The notes under the pieces: model-generated
Database searches by the model: none
What the model was told of the DNA's origin: nothing
The model's input: only the letters and a program-made list of their open reading frames with translations
NCBI GenBank assembly: GCA_019634595.1
Contig: JAHCBC010000002.1
Location: 62,001 to 126,000 of the forward strand
Reading direction: 5' to 3'
DNA length: 64,000 nucleotides
Source of the DNA: Akkermansiaceae bacterium
GTDB lineage: Bacteria > Verrucomicrobiota > Verrucomicrobiia > Verrucomicrobiales > Akkermansiaceae
Position numbers and translations under genes: made by a program
Shown: positions 8,022 to 17,806 of the stretch, piece by piece
How positions within the stretch are numbered: the stretch's first letter is position 1
Layout of the letters: the number at the start of each line of letters is the position of its first letter

Positions 8022-9320
8022 TCAAGGCTCGAACAGGAAATAGAGATAACCGGAGTGCTCCATTTCCTCCACCCTCATCCGCCGGTTGCGCTTGTTCTCG
8101 CCCCAACTCTCGGTGAAGAGGATCTCACCCCGCTCGCGGTTGTAGCCGGTGACGATGGATGCATGGCCCCCGTTGCTTCTGCCTGCCCACCGCTCTTCCT
8201 CTTCCTTGTCCTTTTTGGGATCGGGAAGCACCGCGGACGGATCCGTCGCGAAAGTCTCGGCGAAATCACTGTGCACCTCATCCCGTTCACGGCTGAAGTA
8301 ACGCCAGATCAGCACCGGCTGGCCTCTGTCCACCTCCTTGATCAGTTGCCGGGCCTTCAGCGGAGGCGTCACGACCTGCAGTTTCAGTTTCCCCTCCTTC
8401 GCGGCAGACTCGTATATCGGGACGATACTCGCGTGTTCCACGCTGCCTTCCTGATAGCCTGCGGCGGCGGCAAGCTGGTCGATATTCACGTTGACCGAGT
8501 AATACTGCATGATCATCGCCAAGGTTCCCATCGCGCAGTAGCCGCGGCTGCCCTGGTTCACCATCGGGATGTTCCGGATCACCACATCCCCGTTCGGAAG
8601 CTTTTCCGGCCCGGCCTTGATGTCCCGCCGCCGGTCGGATCCTGTCTGGGTGACGAGCTTGTTGCCCGTCACCTCAGCGGGTATGATGGCGAGCAAGATC
8701 AGCTGGTCTTCCTCGGCTGAAAACCGGAAACGCAGCGAGGGGCTGACGAACTCCGTGGCACGGACCTTCAGCATGCGGTCGCGGCCGATGCTGACCTTCT
8801 TTCCAGGAGCGCCGCAGAACGCTTCCAACGCCATCGGGATCGATTTTTCGAGATCCCCGAAAAGTTTTTCAAACTCCTGTTTCCGCCCCGCCGCCTCCAG
8901 ATCCTCCTTGTCCTTCATTTCCCTCACCTCCTTCTCTGAGAGTTTGTCCCGGACATAGGCGTCTTCGCGGGACTTCCGGTATCCGAAAACATTACCCGTC
9001 TCCAGATACGTCACGTCCATCCTTACCAGCTTGTCCGCCTGATAGTATGCCAGCACCTGTTGGGGGCGCGCACCGAAGAACCTGCCCATGGACTTCAGTT
9101 CACAGGTCTTCTTGTCGCCCTGGTTGCTGATCGTCACCCATTTCCCGGGAACTTCCTGGGCGCCTTCCCATACCGAAGGGGCAAGCAACACGGAAACGAG
9201 ATCCGTGTCCGTTTGATCCACTTCAAGATTTTCACCGACCTGTGCGTGCACCATGGGCGCACAGGCAAGGCCCATTGCATAAAGGACGATCCGCAGATAG
9301 GAGAAAAGGGGGATTGCCAT
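8022..9320 (-). CDS. Secreted papain/C39-like cysteine peptidase
   Basis: 432 residues with a signal peptide ending near APMVHA-Q (about 26). Residues 30-240 form a non-catalytic region with a charged helix around 115-160. The peptidase domain covers about 245-432: PMVNQGSRGYCAMGTLAMIM supplies Gln256 and the nucleophile Cys262, and GGHASIVTGYN supplies His386. The third position, Asn-Ser-Trp-Gly in papain, reads ESWG (404-407), so the usual Asn is Glu. A Lys/Glu-rich insert (about 368-378) precedes the His. It probably cleaves proteins or peptides outside the cytoplasm; the substrate is unknown. Confidence 0.8.
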   Translation of the reverse strand: MAIPLFSYLRIVLYAMGLACAPMVHAQVGENLEVDQTDTDLVSVLLAPSVWEGAQEVPGKWVTISNQGDKKTCELKSMGRFFGARPQQVLAYYQADKLVRMDVTYLETGNVFGYRKSREDAYVRDKLSEKEVREMKDKEDLEAAGRKQEFEKLFGDLEKSIPMALEAFCGAPGKKVSIGRDRMLKVRATEFVSPSLRFRFSAEEDQLILLAIIPAEVTGNKLVTQTGSDRRRDIKAGPEKLPNGDVVIRNIPMVNQGSRGYCAMGTLAMIMQYYSVNVNIDQLAAAAGYQEGSVEHASIVPIYESAAKEGKLKLQVVTPPLKARQLIKEVDRGQPVLIWRYFSRERDEVHSDFAETFATDPSAVLPDPKKDKEEEERWAGRSNGGHASIVTGYNRERGEILFTESWGENKRNRRMRVEEMEHSGYLYFLFEP

Positions 9321-9439
9321 GGCGGTTTGATCGGGAACTGGATCATCACATATTTTTCACCCGTTGAAATGCAACCCTATTCCACGAACAGGGCACGTGT
9401 TGCCTCATAATTGGGGACACCATGGCGCGAGCCATGGGC

Positions 9440-9650
9440 ATGACCGAAAAGAGCACCGAGGAATACACCAGGAGATGCGGGCGAGGTATGCGCGGCTGAC
9501 AGGCCGGAAGGCCCGCTGGGAGACCAAGCTGTGGAGCCGGTGGCGCAACCTCTTCTGCGTGACGATGATGCAGGAGAGCAAGCGGCGTGAGGGCAGCCGC
9601 CAGATCCGCCACCACGAGAAGAAGGGTTTCACCCCTGCACATCGTCTGAT
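9440..9650 (+). pseudogene. Possible remnant of an IS transposase N-terminus
   Basis: One frame starts MTEKSTEEYTRR and, after an apparent shift near 9472, another continues EMRARYARLTGRKAR. This is the pattern of the N-terminal region of integrase-type transposases, also present at 22572 (MSRKSRTEYLE, CRARYVGR). Downstream the reading degenerates with no recognisable domain. It lies in the roughly 400-bp gap between two secreted-protein genes, which otherwise shows nothing clear. The call rests on short motifs only. Confidence 0.3.
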
Positions 9651-9714
9651 CGGGAGCGGGGACCTGCAAGGGGAGGAGCGACGGAAGGGATTTTCACGGC
9701 GTGCTCCTGGAATT

Positions 9715-11109
9715 TCAGGGTGACACCATGGAGGAGATCGACTCCAGCGTCGGGATCGCCACCCCTTTCAGTTCCGCCGCGGGCTTTTCAACAAACTTCA
9801 GATGGGGTGACAGCTTCGAGATCCGCGACTTGCAGTTGCTGACGTAGAGTGGGATCTCCATCGGTCTGGTGATCTTCGCATCGTCCATGGGGTTCTTGTC
9901 ATCGACGAACGTGCAGCCTTCGAAAATACAGTCACGGGTGAGGGTGAGGAAACTGGCGGGTATGGTGCAGTTGACGAAGCGGCAGTTCACGATCCGCATC
10001 CACGGATGGTTCGCGAAGCTGGCCGGTTGCTTGCTCTTGAAATCCACGCCCGGCAGCTCGATGCCCTGGAAGACGGTGGACTGCGCGCGGACACCATGGT
10101 GGTCGATGTTGAGGAAACCCGCGAGGCTCCCCTTCACCAGGCAACGGTCGAAATGGAACTTCGCCGCGTGGTCCGGGCCGACCCGGTTCCCGCCCTTGCG
10201 GATCCCGCAATCCTCCAGCGTGGAGTTGGTGAAATGATAGATGCAGTTGAGATCCGCCAGAAAGGTCAGCTTCTCAAAACGCGCCCGGTTGGCCACCAAC
10301 CGACCGGCTGTAAGCTCCACGCTGGCACCATCCACCGAGGACCAGACATTTCCGGGCGCAACCACCACGACCGACGCGGACTTCGCGCTGCGGTCCCCGA
10401 TGATGATCCGCTCACGGATCCGTTGCTTCATGGCGGGAACCGTCACGGATTCAAGCCAGCGGCCCTTGGTCGAAAAAATGTTGGCATTCACCGGCGGCTG
10501 ATCGCCGGGGACCGTGATGGCGGGCAGCTCCTTCAGTTCCAGCGGACCCGCCGCCTTGGGATCTTCGCCGAAAGGAATGTCCGCCGCTGACGAGGTGTCC
10601 GGCACCAGCTCAAGCAGCAATCTTTCGCCTTCCTTCCGCAGTGCCAGGGCATCATCCACTTTCCCGGCCTTGGTCAGCACCAGCTCCTCCGCGCGTATTT
10701 TCCGGGTGACCTCCTCCGCCACCTTCGCGTTGGCCGCGGCAAGCTCCCCGTGGATGACTTTGCGCGCCGCCAGGTATTTCCCCCTCAGTTCCACCAGCTC
10801 CTTGTCCGCATGGGCGGTGGGTGTGCCGGATTCCTTGATCGCGTCCCGTTCCTCCCTCAGACGGACGATGAGGTCGAGGTTGCCCTCCGCGGCGAGCTTC
10901 TTTTCCAAGGCATCGAGCGCCGCGAGATAGCGGGTGGAAAGCTCCGCCTCCTTGAAAAGGGCGCTGAGTTCGGACTCCTCCACCTGGGTGGCCGCCGTTT
11001 TCCGGATCTCCTCCAGCGGCTCCTGCCCATGGAGCGGAGAGGAAATGACCATCCATCCGCCCGCGAGCAGCAGCGCGGATGACATCCCGTTTCCGAGTTT
11101 CCAACCCAT
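9715..11109 (-). CDS. Secreted coiled-coil / beta-helix-like protein of unknown function
   Basis: From the ATG at 11109 (MGWKLGNGMSSALLL) there are 464 residues with a signal peptide ending near SSPLHGQ. About 35-190 is Glu/Lys/Ala-rich and likely coiled coil. About 205-430 contains repeated strand-turn units with short polar Asn/Cys motifs (FTNSTLEDCGI, FHFDRCLVKGSL, IFEGCTFVDD), a pattern of right-handed parallel beta-helix proteins. Verrucomicrobial proteins of this layout are common but uncharacterised. A surface or structural role is possible, but no catalytic motif is visible. An upstream in-frame start at 11142 would spoil the signal peptide. Confidence 0.65.
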   Translation of the reverse strand: MGWKLGNGMSSALLLAGGWMVISSPLHGQEPLEEIRKTAATQVEESELSALFKEAELSTRYLAALDALEKKLAAEGNLDLIVRLREERDAIKESGTPTAHADKELVELRGKYLAARKVIHGELAAANAKVAEEVTRKIRAEELVLTKAGKVDDALALRKEGERLLLELVPDTSSAADIPFGEDPKAAGPLELKELPAITVPGDQPPVNANIFSTKGRWLESVTVPAMKQRIRERIIIGDRSAKSASVVVVAPGNVWSSVDGASVELTAGRLVANRARFEKLTFLADLNCIYHFTNSTLEDCGIRKGGNRVGPDHAAKFHFDRCLVKGSLAGFLNIDHHGVRAQSTVFQGIELPGVDFKSKQPASFANHPWMRIVNCRFVNCTIPASFLTLTRDCIFEGCTFVDDKNPMDDAKITRPMEIPLYVSNCKSRISKLSPHLKFVEKPAAELKGVAIPTLESISSMVSP

Positions 11110-11176
11110 GACCTTTCCTATTTCAGGGGACCGGCATGTCAATGGTATAACCCAAAGGCAGCCAAGGGCATTCCCG

Positions 11177-11926
11177 CTAGCCCCGCAACCCGCCGGGATC
11201 CGCGCCGATGCCGAAAAGGAGCTTCAGCGATCGCCGGATGAAATCCGCCTTCGACTTCCATGGACGGACGGGACGGACGACCTGCCAGCCATGCCGGGTG
11301 CCGATCTCCAGCAGTTCCGGCTTCGGATTCACCAACGTCGCGTGCTGGCAGAGTCCCAGCATCGGCAGGTCCGCGGTGCTGTCCGTGTAGCCGTGGCAGT
11401 TCCGCAGTTGCGGACCATCGAAGTACGAGGCAGGCAGCAGCACCCGCAGGCGCGCGACTTTCGCCGCGCCCTTGTGGTTCTCCAGATCGGGGAACAGTTC
11501 ACCGGGCGTCACCACAGTACCAAGCACGAGGTCGAACCCGAGCAAGCGCCCGATCTCCGAGACATAGAACTCCGGGCTGGCCGAGGTGAGCACCAGCAGG
11601 TACCCGGCCCGGCGGTGGCGTTCGATCTCCTCCCGCAGTCCGGGATAGATCGCGGGCATCACCGAAGCGGCGAAACTCTTGGAATGCTCCGCCACCTTTT
11701 CAGGAGGCATGCCCCGCAGGTAGCTGAGGAACACCCGCTTCATTCCCTCCGTCTTCAGGATGGAATAGAGCGGGAGCAGCCCCAGGAAAACGGGCAGGTA
11801 GGCCCGTCGCCATGGCTCATGCCGGACCACATGGTGGCGGAACAGGAGCTGGCAGTCCCAAGGGATGAGCGTCCCATCGAGATCGAACAGGGCGATGCCC
11901 GGAGGTGGCTCGGGAGGGAGGATCAA
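11177..11926 (-). CDS. HAD-superfamily hydrolase, subfamily IB (PSPase-like)
   Basis: 249 residues. HAD motif I is LFDLDGTLIP (about 13-22), motif II is the LTSAS block near 114, and motif III/IV is in GYTDSTADLPML with an Asp-containing loop, the layout of phosphoserine-phosphatase-like HAD-IB enzymes. The cap segment (about 35-85) is helical. It follows leuD by 12 bp, so it is the last gene of the leuC-gumN-leuD operon. Substrate is unknown; candidates include phosphoserine or a lipid phosphate, as HAD-IB proteins vary widely. Confidence 0.82.
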   Translation of the reverse strand: MILPPEPPPGIALFDLDGTLIPWDCQLLFRHHVVRHEPWRRAYLPVFLGLLPLYSILKTEGMKRVFLSYLRGMPPEKVAEHSKSFAASVMPAIYPGLREEIERHRRAGYLLVLTSASPEFYVSEIGRLLGFDLVLGTVVTPGELFPDLENHKGAAKVARLRVLLPASYFDGPQLRNCHGYTDSTADLPMLGLCQHATLVNPKPELLEIGTRHGWQVVRPVRPWKSKADFIRRSLKLLFGIGADPGGLRG

Positions 11927-11938
11927 AACGTGCGTCTG

Positions 11939-12538
11939 TTAGACGTAGTGGAGCTCCTTCGCCTTCGCGTCGATGGCGGCGTCGTTGTCGAGCAGCTCCT
12001 GGATGGGATCCCAGCGTCCGGACACCAGTGCCTCGCGGAACGAGTCAGGCATGGTCACGGAAAACTCCAGACCACCGGAGGTGCGGACCTTGAGGGCCTC
12101 TACATCGATGGTGACAGCGACCTTCGGGTCGGCTTCGATGGCGGCGGCGAGCGCGGTGATGTCGGCGGCGGCGGCCATCACGCAGGGCATGGCCAGGCCG
12201 GTCGAGTTGCCGTAGAAAATCTCCGCGAAGGACTCCGCGATGACGCCGTTGAAGCCATACTTCCGCAGGGACTGCGGGGCGTGCTCACGGGAGGAGCCGC
12301 AGCCGAAGTTCACACCGGCCACCAGGATGGAGGCACCTTCGAAACGGGAGTCGTTCAGCGGGTGGTTCGTCTTGTTGCCGTGCTCGTCATAGCGGACGTC
12401 GTAGAAGGCGAATTCACCGAGTCCGTCGAAGGTGACGCACTTCATGAAACGCGCCGGGATGATGCGGTCGGTGTCGATGTCCGCGCCGGGGATGAAAACG
12501 CCGGTGCCGGTGACTTGTTTGACGGGTTCGAGGGCCAT
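11939..12538 (-). CDS. leuD: 3-isopropylmalate dehydratase small subunit
   Basis: Swivelling domain subunit of isopropylmalate isomerase (leucine biosynthesis), partner of LeuC. 199 residues. Signatures are the N-terminus GTGVFIPGADIDTDRIIPAR, the substrate loop VNFGCGSSREHAP and FAEIFYGNSTGLAMP. It lies 14 bp after the gumN-like gene, which separates it from leuC; normally leuC and leuD adjoin. Confidence 0.95.
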   Translation of the reverse strand: MALEPVKQVTGTGVFIPGADIDTDRIIPARFMKCVTFDGLGEFAFYDVRYDEHGNKTNHPLNDSRFEGASILVAGVNFGCGSSREHAPQSLRKYGFNGVIAESFAEIFYGNSTGLAMPCVMAAAADITALAAAIEADPKVAVTIDVEALKVRTSGGLEFSVTMPDSFREALVSGRWDPIQELLDNDAAIDAKAKELHYV

Positions 12539-12552
12539 GGGAGTTGAGTGGA

Positions 12553-13491
12553 TCAGTCTTGGATGCGGGTGATGCGGTAGCCTTTCCTGGCCAGGTGGTC
12601 GCGGATGTTGTCCTTGCCGATGAAATGGCCGGAACCGGCCGCGAAGAAATGGACCTTGCCGCCTTCTTTTGCGAGAAGCCCGCCGATGGTGGCGGCCATG
12701 CTGAGGTTGCGGTCGGCGAAAACCTTCTTGAGGAATCGCTCGCCGAGTTCCTTGTGCTCGCTCTCGGCGATGGACTGGTTCATGCGCTCGATTTCCTTTT
12801 CGAGCTCCGCGTCATCCCCCGCGGCGTAGGCGACGAGCATGGCTTCGATGCCGTCGATGCCCTTCGCCCGGTCCGCCTTCAGTTGGGCGAGCGTTTCCCT
12901 GAGGATGATGATGTTCTCCTGCTCGTTGAATCCGCCCAGGAGGCCCAACTGTTCCTCGGCGGTCTCGATGGCACGGACTTCCTTCCCATCCTTGATGGCA
13001 CGTTCGGAGATGACCTGATCGACGGCCTTCATGCCCATGATCTGATACTTCAGGACCGGCAGAGACATGGTCACCGCCCAGGTCTGCAACGGCTGGAAGG
13101 GGGTGGCGTCAAGCTGGGGGTTGATCAGCTTCAGTTCCGCATTCAGGGCGGCGGAAAGCTCCTTGCCAATGGACTCGGAAAGGGTCTTGCCATCCTTCCG
13201 GAGCAGCAGCGGCATCATCTTCAACTGGCTGTCCGCATCCATCGGGATCTCGGTGTAGACCATCTCAGAGGAAACGAAGGCCTTCTCCGCCGCCGGGTGC
13301 AGGTTCGCGATGGCGGGAGTGGAGACGTGGATGGTCCCGAAGAGGTACGAAGGCTTCTCCAGACCGTTGCCCTCGATCTTCCAGAGCAGCGGCTTGGCCT
13401 GATGACCCTTGTCCTCCGCCGCAAGCGGCTGGGCCAGCAATCCGCCCGCGATGACGAGGGCGGCGCGACAGATCCATGGGAAACGCTTCAT
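12553..13491 (-). CDS. TraB/GumN-family protein, secreted
   Basis: 312 residues with a signal peptide (MKRFPWICRAALVIAGGLLA then QPLAAE). TraB/GumN motifs are the early SYLFGTIHVST and the late GSGHFIGKDNI, whose conserved Gly-His pairs resemble those of Tiki-like metallopeptidases. Function of bacterial members is mostly unknown; a protease role is proposed for relatives. The ATG at 13491 is preferred because it gives the signal peptide. It is placed between leuC (37-bp gap) and leuD (14-bp gap), so it is co-transcribed with leucine genes although it has no known part in that pathway. Confidence 0.88.
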   Translation of the reverse strand: MKRFPWICRAALVIAGGLLAQPLAAEDKGHQAKPLLWKIEGNGLEKPSYLFGTIHVSTPAIANLHPAAEKAFVSSEMVYTEIPMDADSQLKMMPLLLRKDGKTLSESIGKELSAALNAELKLINPQLDATPFQPLQTWAVTMSLPVLKYQIMGMKAVDQVISERAIKDGKEVRAIETAEEQLGLLGGFNEQENIIILRETLAQLKADRAKGIDGIEAMLVAYAAGDDAELEKEIERMNQSIAESEHKELGERFLKKVFADRNLSMAATIGGLLAKEGGKVHFFAAGSGHFIGKDNIRDHLARKGYRITRIQD

Positions 13492-13528
13492 AGGCTTGCG
13501 GGAAACAGGTTCCGGGTCCGGCCGACGG

Positions 13529-14959
<1,431 letters not shown>

Positions 14960-15044
14960 GATCAGCCGTGGTTCGCGGCGGGGCGGGAAAATGGCCAAGC
15001 CCGGCAAAAATGTCAAAGCCGCATCTCGCGGAACGCCACCGGCC

Positions 15045-15278
15045 TCAACCTCCGATGCCGATCCAGATGCCGCCCAGGATGGCTCCGAAGACCGCCAGCA
15101 CTCCTGCGGCGGCCGCCGCCCCCGGCCAGAACGGCTTGCGGTGCCCGGAACGCACTTTCCCGGAGAGCTGTCCACGATGGACCCGCCGTTTCAGAGGAGC
15201 CACGTGATAGTGACAGAGGCTGCCTTGATAACGGAGCGGGTTCGGCTCGCCCGGGCGAAGTCGCTGGGTTTGATTCAT
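15045..15278 (-). CDS. Small single-pass membrane protein
   Basis: 77 residues starting [14 protein letters not shown] basic stretch ([20 protein letters not shown]) precedes a C-terminal hydrophobic segment ([17 protein letters not shown] then IWIGIGG). No family recognised. It lies upstream of leuC on the same strand with an 85-bp gap. Weak support: overlapping frames exist, but the hydrophobic tail and uniform codon use suggest a real gene. Confidence 0.4.
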   Translation of the reverse strand: MNQTQRLRPGEPNPLRYQGSLCHYHVAPLKRRVHRGQLSGKVRSGHRKPFWPGAAAAAGVLAVFGAILGGIWIGIGG

Positions 15279-15328
15279 TCAGGGGGGTGGGGTTTCCGAT
15301 TTGCATAATGCATCCCCTGCCAGAACGT

Positions 15329-15368
15329 CAATAAAAAAGCGCCTTCCTCTGTTACAAGGAAGGCGCTT
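15329..15368 (-). terminator. Rho-independent terminator for small lipoprotein genes
   Basis: A perfect 12-bp stem (AAGCGCCTTCCT at 15337-15348 with AGGAAGGCGCTT at 15357-15368). On the minus strand it is followed by a T-run (TTTTTTATT). It lies 30 bp past the stop of the lipoprotein gene at 15398. Confidence 0.85.
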
Positions 15369-15397
15369 CAGGAAAATTCTATTTCAGACCGGGAAAC

Positions 15398-15556
15398 TTA
15401 TTTCTCGGCGTGCACCTCGGAGACGGTGGTCGTTTCAATCTCCTGGAACTGCGGGAGCGGACGGAGCGGCGGGGCCTTCGGCTCGCTGGTGCAGCAGCAC
15501 GATGCGGAAATGAGCGCGAAAGCGGTGACGGCGATGGCGGAGATGAAACGGATCAT
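15398..15556 (-). CDS. Very small lipoprotein-like protein
   Basis: 52 residues: MIRFISAIAVTAFALISASC, followed by further Cys residues, a short Pro-rich middle (EPKAPPLRPLPQ) and an acidic end. The signal peptide ends at a Cys cluster (SASCCCTS) resembling a lipobox, although Leu at -3 is missing. It is the second gene of a tandem pair with the 40-residue lipoprotein at 15630, which has the same plan. A strong terminator follows. No family is known to me. Supported by signal peptide, terminator and the paired layout. Confidence 0.6.
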   Translation of the reverse strand: MIRFISAIAVTAFALISASCCCTSEPKAPPLRPLPQFQEIETTTVSEVHAEK

Positions 15557-15629
15557 GGAGAGGAGGTTGGAGTTTTTTTACAAGTGGCGGACCGGCTTTC
15601 ACACGAAAACCGGCCCGCATTCAAGAAGA

Positions 15630-15752
15630 TTACTTCGCAGGAGCCTGATAGGTCGGCCGGGAAGGCTCGGGAGCGGCGGTCGGGCAGCAGGAAGCGGCGA
15701 GCAGAGCTGCTGCGCTGGCACCGGCGATAAAGACGAATTTGAGTGTTGTCAT
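15630..15752 (-). CDS. Very small lipoprotein (40 residues)
   Basis: Starts MTTLKFVFIAGASAAALLAA then SCCPTAAPEPSRP. The LLAASC lipobox is good, leaving a mature lipopeptide of about 19 residues rich in Pro and Ala. It is similar in plan to its downstream neighbour at 15398 (adjacent Cys residues, Pro-rich tail). The start is divergent from skp/ompH across a 200-bp gap that probably holds both promoters. A GC hairpin (GGCCGGTTTTC/GAAAGCCGG) lies between the two small genes. No function can be assigned. Confidence 0.6.
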   Translation of the reverse strand: MTTLKFVFIAGASAAALLAASCCPTAAPEPSRPTYQAPAK

Positions 15753-15954
15753 ATTGGATGGATGGGTTGCTTTTATCGAAATCACCGGCCCACAAGTGAC
15801 CAGTGATGATCAGGTTAGCGTTCGGTTAGTCTGCTGCAAGGGAAAAGAAAGCTGGTCCGGCCATGAAATGATGAGCGTTGACGGGGGGGCGGTTTCCATC
15901 CAAGTTGCGTCTCCGACTCGCCTTTTTGCCGAGGAACCATCAGCCATTCCCCAA

Positions 15955-16611
15955 ATGACCATCATCCGCCGTTTTCTCGCCGTCATCTCCGCGGCCGCCA
16001 TGGTATCGTTCGCATCCGCCCAGGATGGGAAGCTCAAGATCGCCACGGTCGATATGCAGGAGCTCTTCAAGCAGTATTACAAAACCAACGACGCGCAGAA
16101 ACAGATCAACGTCGAGCGCGCGCGCATCCAGAAGGACAACAACGAGCGCCTCGCCCGCATCCGCGAGCTGGAAGGCACGCTGGGCGGCCTGCGCAAGCAG
16201 CTCGAGGATCCGACCATCAATGAATCCAAGAAGCAGCAGCTTTTCAAGGATTGGCAGATGCAGCAGCAGGAAGGCATCGCCCTGGACCGGGAGCGCCGCG
16301 AGTTCCTCCAGCGCCGCAACCAGGCCCTCAACGAGAAGATGGTGCAGCGCATGAAGGGTATCCTCGAGGAGATCCGCAAGCTGGTCGAAGAGCAGGCGAA
16401 GAAAGATGACTTCGACTACGTGTTCGACAAGTCCGGCCTCAGCACCTCCCAGGTTCCTTTCCTCCTCTACACCAAGGACGCCACGGACATCACCGCCGGC
16501 CTCCTCAAGGACCTGAACAAGGACGCCCCGGCCGAGTCCCTGCCGACTCCCGGCGAGCCTGCTCCGGAACTTCCGGACACCACGCCTGCTCCCGCCCCTG
16601 CGGCTGAGTAA
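15955..16611 (+). CDS. OmpH/Skp-family periplasmic chaperone
   Basis: 218 residues, signal peptide MTIIRRFLAVISAAAMVSFA-SAQ. The mature start KIATVDMQELFKQYY is the Skp/OmpH beginning, followed by about 100 residues of coiled coil rich in Glu/Lys/Arg/Gln (NVERARIQKDNNERLARIRE) forming the tentacle arms. The end is Pro/Ala-rich (about 190-218). It holds unfolded outer-membrane proteins in the periplasm. lpxD follows 32 bp downstream, the same order as in many Gram-negative genomes (skp-lpxD). The start at 15955 is chosen because it begins the signal peptide. Confidence 0.88.
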   Translation: MTIIRRFLAVISAAAMVSFASAQDGKLKIATVDMQELFKQYYKTNDAQKQINVERARIQKDNNERLARIRELEGTLGGLRKQLEDPTINESKKQQLFKDWQMQQQEGIALDRERREFLQRRNQALNEKMVQRMKGILEEIRKLVEEQAKKDDFDYVFDKSGLSTSQVPFLLYTKDATDITAGLLKDLNKDAPAESLPTPGEPAPELPDTTPAPAPAAE

Positions 16612-16643
16612 CCCGTCCCGTTCCCCTACAATTCAAGAAACGG

Positions 16644-17678
16644 GTGGCAACAGCCCTCTCCCTTTCCGAGCTCGCCCAGTTGGTCGATGGTGACATCGTC
16701 CGGGGCGGGCTCGCTCCGTCTCTGGCAGGTGTGGCCGCGCTCGATGCGGCCGGACCGGGTGAAGCCAGCTTCTTCGGCAACGACAAGTACCGCTCCCAGT
16801 TTCTGGAAACGCGCGCGGGTGCCGTGATCGCCGCCACGGGTGAAACCGGCGGCTCTGAAACGTGCGCCCTCATCACGGTGGCGAATCCGTCGCTCGCCTT
16901 CGCCACGGTGGTCCGCCACTTCGCGGCGGCCGCCAAAAAACTGGAACCCGGCATCCATCCGCGGGCCGTGGTGGAACCCGGCGCATTGCTGGATCCCACG
17001 AAGGTCCGCATCCACGCCGGAGCCGTCATCATGCCCGGCGCCAGGATCGGTGATGGCACCGAGGTGGGGCCGAACGCCGTGATCGGCGAGGAAGCGGTGA
17101 TCGGCGCGGACTGCCGCATCATGGCCAACGTGACCGTGCGCGAGCGCTGCGTCATCGGCGACCGTGTCATCCTCCAGCCCGGATGCGTGGTCGGCTCGGA
17201 TGGATACGGCTACGAATTTTCCGGCGGCAGGCACGTGAAGATCGACCAGGTCGGCATCGTGGAGGTCGGTGACGATGTGGAGATCGGCTCAAACAGCACC
17301 ATCGACCGCGCCCGCTTCGGCAAGACGGTGATCGGTGAGGGCACGAAGATCGATAATCTCGTCATGATCGCCCATAACGTGATGGTCGGGAAGCACTGCC
17401 TCGTCGTCAGCCAATCAGGCATCGCCGGCAGCGCGAAGCTGGAGGACTACGTGACGGTGGCCGCCCAGGCCGGAGTCGGCGGGCATGTCACCGTCGGCGC
17501 GAAGGCCATCCTGACCGCGCGGACCGGCGTCACCGCCAGCCTCCCCGGGGGAGCCACCTATGCGGGGAAACCCGCCCTGCCGATCCGGGAGGAAATGAAG
17601 CAACAGGCACAGCTCCGGCGGCTGGCCCGGCTGATCGAGCGCGTCAAGGCGCTCGAACAGAAGCTGGGCGGAGAGTAG
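16644..17678 (+). CDS. lpxD: UDP-3-O-acylglucosamine N-acyltransferase
   Basis: Third step of lipid A synthesis: adds a 3-hydroxyacyl chain to UDP-3-O-acylglucosamine. 344 residues starting at a GTG. The N-terminal uridine-binding domain (1-100) includes DAAGPGEASFFGNDKY. The hexapeptide left-handed beta-helix covers about 105-310 with many [IVL]-G repeats, and the active-site His lies in MIAHNVMVGKHC. A C-terminal helix (RLARLIERVKALEQKL) matches the family trimer helix. Its presence indicates an LPS-type outer membrane. Confidence 0.95.
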   Translation: MATALSLSELAQLVDGDIVRGGLAPSLAGVAALDAAGPGEASFFGNDKYRSQFLETRAGAVIAATGETGGSETCALITVANPSLAFATVVRHFAAAAKKLEPGIHPRAVVEPGALLDPTKVRIHAGAVIMPGARIGDGTEVGPNAVIGEEAVIGADCRIMANVTVRERCVIGDRVILQPGCVVGSDGYGYEFSGGRHVKIDQVGIVEVGDDVEIGSNSTIDRARFGKTVIGEGTKIDNLVMIAHNVMVGKHCLVVSQSGIAGSAKLEDYVTVAAQAGVGGHVTVGAKAILTARTGVTASLPGGATYAGKPALPIREEMKQQAQLRRLARLIERVKALEQKLGGE

Positions 17679-17772
17679 CGTATCCCACGCGCAGCGAATC
17701 CCGTGAGAGATTCGGGGGGAAGGACGTCACCCAACAGATGGGCGACGGTTCTCCATGGACTTCCCCGCAGCC

Positions 17773-17790
17773 GGAAGTCTCACGACTTCC
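17773..17790. repeat. Short hairpin repeat after lpxD
   Basis: GGAAGT-ctcacg-ACTTCC with flanking GCC/GGC pairs forms a small inverted repeat in the gap where lpxD and the TolC-like gene converge. It may be a repeat unit or a weak terminator; no T-run follows on either strand. Confidence 0.4.
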
Positions 17791-17806
17791 GCCACAGAGC
17801 CACCGC

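Noticed and set aside
15301..15372. Possible small RNA or riboswitch upstream of the leuC-side genes
   Set aside because: The only structure is a perfect stem with a T-run placed just after a minus-strand gene, which is a simple terminator.
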